Shown: piece after piece, positions 62,064 through 64,000 of the stretch
Layout of the letters: each line of letters opens with the position of its first letter
Numbering within the stretch: position 1 is the first letter of the stretch
Assembly (NCBI GenBank): GCA_029858305.1
Contig: JAOUFI010000005.1
Location: 1-64,000 of the forward strand
Length of the DNA stretch: 64,000 bases
Source: Candidatus Thorarchaeota archaeon
GTDB taxonomy: Archaea > Asgardarchaeota > Thorarchaeia > Thorarchaeales > Thorarchaeaceae
Reading direction: 5' to 3'
Notes under the pieces: generated by a model
Told to the model about the DNA's origin: nothing
What the model saw: the letters and a program-made list of their open reading frames with translations, nothing else
Database searches by the model: none
Translations under genes and position numbers: made by a program

Positions 62064-63431
62064 ATGTATAACACCAATAAGAAGATTGAACAGCAATGGG
62101 TTTCTCAAAAGCATGGAATGAATCGAAGTATATCAGCTATAGATGATGCCGTTAATGCGCTCATTCAATTTGAAAAATCTACTACATCAATGAAGACACT
62201 ACTAAGAGAATTACAGGCAACTTCCGTTGATACTTTCGTTTCTAAGATTCCCGCGCAATCTCTATCGCTAGGAGTCATTAGATTCAGGAATACAATCGAT
62301 TATCTCCTCCAAAAGTCACTTGGAAAAAAGAAACTAATGGATTTGAATGTACGTGATAGAAACATCCTCCGTCTCATCCTATACGAAGCAAAATGGCTTG
62401 ACGCAGGTATCGATGAAATTCTTTCTCGCCTTCCCGAAATCGAAGAAACATATGGCAATATAATAATGAGAGCTGTTGAAACAGATTTAGACGCAATTGT
62501 GAAAAAGCTAGCCACTGCCAATAGATTGAGCTTAAGATACTCTCATCCTACATTTCTGGTAAGAACTCTGTTAGATAATCTTTCATTCGAAGAAACAATT
62601 AAGCTATTGAACGCAAATAACAAGAAACGAACATATTACCTCCGACTTAACAGACTTCTCGGAGGTGACGATTCAATCCTCAACTCTCTTGCCGGAGTAA
62701 AATTGGTTATAGATCCTGATATTCCTGGACTCTATAGAGTTTTAGATGGTATTGAAAGAGTTATCGCATCTCCATTTTTCCAAGATGGCTACATTCTAAT
62801 TCAGGATAAAGCTAGTGTTTTATCAGTCGAGGCTTTGGATACACATCCTGGTCAAACTGTATGGGATTCTTGTGCTGCTCCAGGTATGAAGACGCAATTG
62901 ATTGCTGAGAAGCTTATGGGCAAAGGAAAGCTGATTGCGAGTGATGTGTATAAAGAGCGAGTAAAGGGAGCGCACAACCGATCTGCATATCTAAATGCAC
63001 ATCACATTGAATGGTTGCATGCCGATTCCACAAGCCCTGTTGTCACTTCCGCGGACAAAATCCTAATCGATGCTCCATGCACCTCTACAGGAATCCTTCA
63101 AGCTTATCCATCATTCAAGTGGCGTCTAAATAAGCAAGTCCTATTTTCATTAATGACGATTCAGAATAAACTTCTAGACGGAATTTTATCCTTATATCAA
63201 AATAAACCTGGGACTGAAATTGTCTTCTCCACCTGCTCAATTCTCCCACATGAGGGCGAATCACAGATTGATTCAGCGCTCTCTCGGCATAACATCGAAC
63301 TTCTCGAACCAATGAATATAGGCGCACGTGGTTATCCTGGTTTCAACTGCTCCCAAAAGGTAACCAGAATGTTCCCACATATACATAATACAAGTGGTTT
63401 CTTCATTGCTAGGATGCGAATTAAGTCATGA
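62064..63431 (+). CDS. RNA cytosine C5-methyltransferase, NOL1/NOP2/Sun family with NusB-like domain
   Basis: 455 residues from ATG 62064; the frame is open 12 codons into the upstream gene. The first 150 residues are NusB-like helices (VRDRNILRLILYEAKWL), then a linker, then the SAM-binding domain with WDSCAAPGMKTQLIAEKL, DAPCTSTGILQ and FSTCSILPHEGE; the two cysteines in DAPCTSTG and STCSILPH are the catalytic pair. It methylates C5 of cytosine in tRNA or rRNA. This is the RsmB layout. It overlaps the convergent unknown gene by 11 bases. Confidence 0.9.
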   Translation: MYNTNKKIEQQWVSQKHGMNRSISAIDDAVNALIQFEKSTTSMKTLLRELQATSVDTFVSKIPAQSLSLGVIRFRNTIDYLLQKSLGKKKLMDLNVRDRNILRLILYEAKWLDAGIDEILSRLPEIEETYGNIIMRAVETDLDAIVKKLATANRLSLRYSHPTFLVRTLLDNLSFEETIKLLNANNKKRTYYLRLNRLLGGDDSILNSLAGVKLVIDPDIPGLYRVLDGIERVIASPFFQDGYILIQDKASVLSVEALDTHPGQTVWDSCAAPGMKTQLIAEKLMGKGKLIASDVYKERVKGAHNRSAYLNAHHIEWLHADSTSPVVTSADKILIDAPCTSTGILQAYPSFKWRLNKQVLFSLMTIQNKLLDGILSLYQNKPGTEIVFSTCSILPHEGESQIDSALSRHNIELLEPMNIGARGYPGFNCSQKVTRMFPHIHNTSGFFIARMRIKS

Positions 63432-63996
63432 TTCGCCTCTCAATAGATTCCATGACTCTTCTGGCGAACTCTCTATCATCTTTGAATGACCATGGAATCT
63501 CGAGGAACATTTTGTTAGCACTAATCATGAGATTCTCATCACGGCTGACAAGGATCCTGAAGAGCATCTTTGTCCATATGAAACATGGATGTTCATTGAA
63601 AACTTGACTTTTCTTTGACGTGGCTGCGATTTCAGTGAGGTACGCTATTCCCTCTTTTGGTTTTCCCAACATCAAATCTGCAAGAGCTCCCATACAGGCT
63701 AAGATTACAGCATTCTTAACCATGCCTGATTCGATGTATGATTTTGCTCCTGTCTTGTATTCCTCAGCTTTCTTTTCATATAGTGCCCGTCCATGACTAA
63801 TGATGAGGTCTCTGGTTTCATCTTTATCCGCTTTCTTGAGTGAAACCCCTCCAAGAACCGCGGCTTTAAGCTCGACCTGCACATCTGTCATTGGAGCAGA
63901 GTTGTTTAATTTTCGCATCTTCTCAACAATGTCGTTGCCAGCTACTACTAATGCTTGTTTAATGACTGGATTATTTAATGAGATGTCTTTCTTCAA
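63421..63996 (-). CDS. Hypothetical helical repeat protein, probably cut by window end
   Basis: 191 residues from TTG 63996, but the frame is still open to the edge, so the real start may lie outside the window. The sequence is helical with TPR-like hairpins (VILACMGALADLMLGKPKEG, then KMLFRILVSRDENLMISAN). No known family. It may belong to a longer scaffold protein. Confidence 0.6.
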   Translation of the reverse strand: MKKDISLNNPVIKQALVVAGNDIVEKMRKLNNSAPMTDVQVELKAAVLGGVSLKKADKDETRDLIISHGRALYEKKAEEYKTGAKSYIESGMVKNAVILACMGALADLMLGKPKEGIAYLTEIAATSKKSQVFNEHPCFIWTKMLFRILVSRDENLMISANKMFLEIPWSFKDDREFARRVMESIERRIMT

Positions 63997-64000
63997 TATA

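Noticed and set aside
1..64000. CRISPR arrays, insertion sequences, rRNA genes
   Set aside because: No regularly spaced direct repeats, no transposase-like frames and no conserved rRNA stretches were seen on reading through.

Overview
The window looks like chromosomal DNA of an archaeon, most likely an Asgard archaeon of the Thorarchaeota type; the lineage is inferred from gene content and was not tested with a tree. Archaeal markers are the proteasome alpha subunit, archaeal-type D-aminoacyl-tRNA deacylase, a fused ADP-forming acyl-CoA synthetase, a thiolase paired with a DUF35 OB-fold protein, A/T-rich TATA-like boxes and frequent GTG/TTG starts. Asgard hints are a eukaryote-like MIP18 (CIA2) protein, a Ras-like protein that has lost its nucleotide-binding motifs, very long coiled-coil proteins, and a complete bacterial-type glycerol-3-phosphate dehydrogenase set. 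I saw no rRNA, tRNA, CRISPR array, insertion sequence or phage gene.

Layout. 1-1923: the end of a zinc-type alcohol dehydrogenase and an M24 peptidase. 1958-9678 (minus): a membrane sensor cluster, reading in transcription order a beta-propeller/zinc-ribbon/winged-helix protein, a Cache-HAMP-TPR-VWA protein, a Cache-HAMP protein without output domain, and a biosynthetic arginine decarboxylase. 9745-14977: histone deacetylase family enzyme, an unusual reductive-dehalogenase-like iron-sulfur protein whose N-terminus copies the ABCE1/RLI ferredoxin cysteine spacing, a PAS histidine kinase and a radical SAM activase. 15081-19598: proteasome alpha, RimK-like ligase, divergent beta-carbonic-anhydrase-like protein, a PD-(D/E)XK nuclease and small regulators. 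19707-20510 (minus): an open frame interrupted by one in-frame UGA that sits where the second cysteine of a CxxC would be.

20670-28808: coiled-coil proteins and DtdA, ending in a roughly 1300-residue TrmB-like protein with a winged helix at the start, about 1000 residues of coiled coil, and a TrmB/PLD-like end. 28805-32824: RimI, a small zinc-ribbon membrane protein, MIP18, the degenerate GTPase, an acidic protein with a C-terminal polyproline run, and an E1-like enzyme. 32884-38091: DUF362 protein, aminotransferase, YkgJ-like protein, two tandem cysteine-rich paralogues of no known family, and an easily missed 46-residue ribbon-helix-helix protein.

38307-48792: fatty or organic acid metabolism. 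ADP-forming acyl-CoA synthetase, a BioD/DRTGG protein, nitroreductase, SCP2-like protein, 3-hydroxyacyl-CoA dehydrogenase, two enoyl-CoA hydratases, thiolase and DUF35 protein together cover beta-oxidation with energy recovery as ATP. 49851-58652: FGGY kinase, GlpA, GlpB and GlpC, then a FAD enzyme whose C-terminal signature resembles alkyl-DHAP synthase more than glycolate or lactate oxidase, and a second CCG-domain iron-sulfur protein. 58682-62062: a radical SAM protein resembling the MSMEG_0568 family, a GNAT acyltransferase and an aldehyde dehydrogenase. 62064-64000: NusB-fused RNA cytosine methyltransferase and the end of an unknown helical protein.
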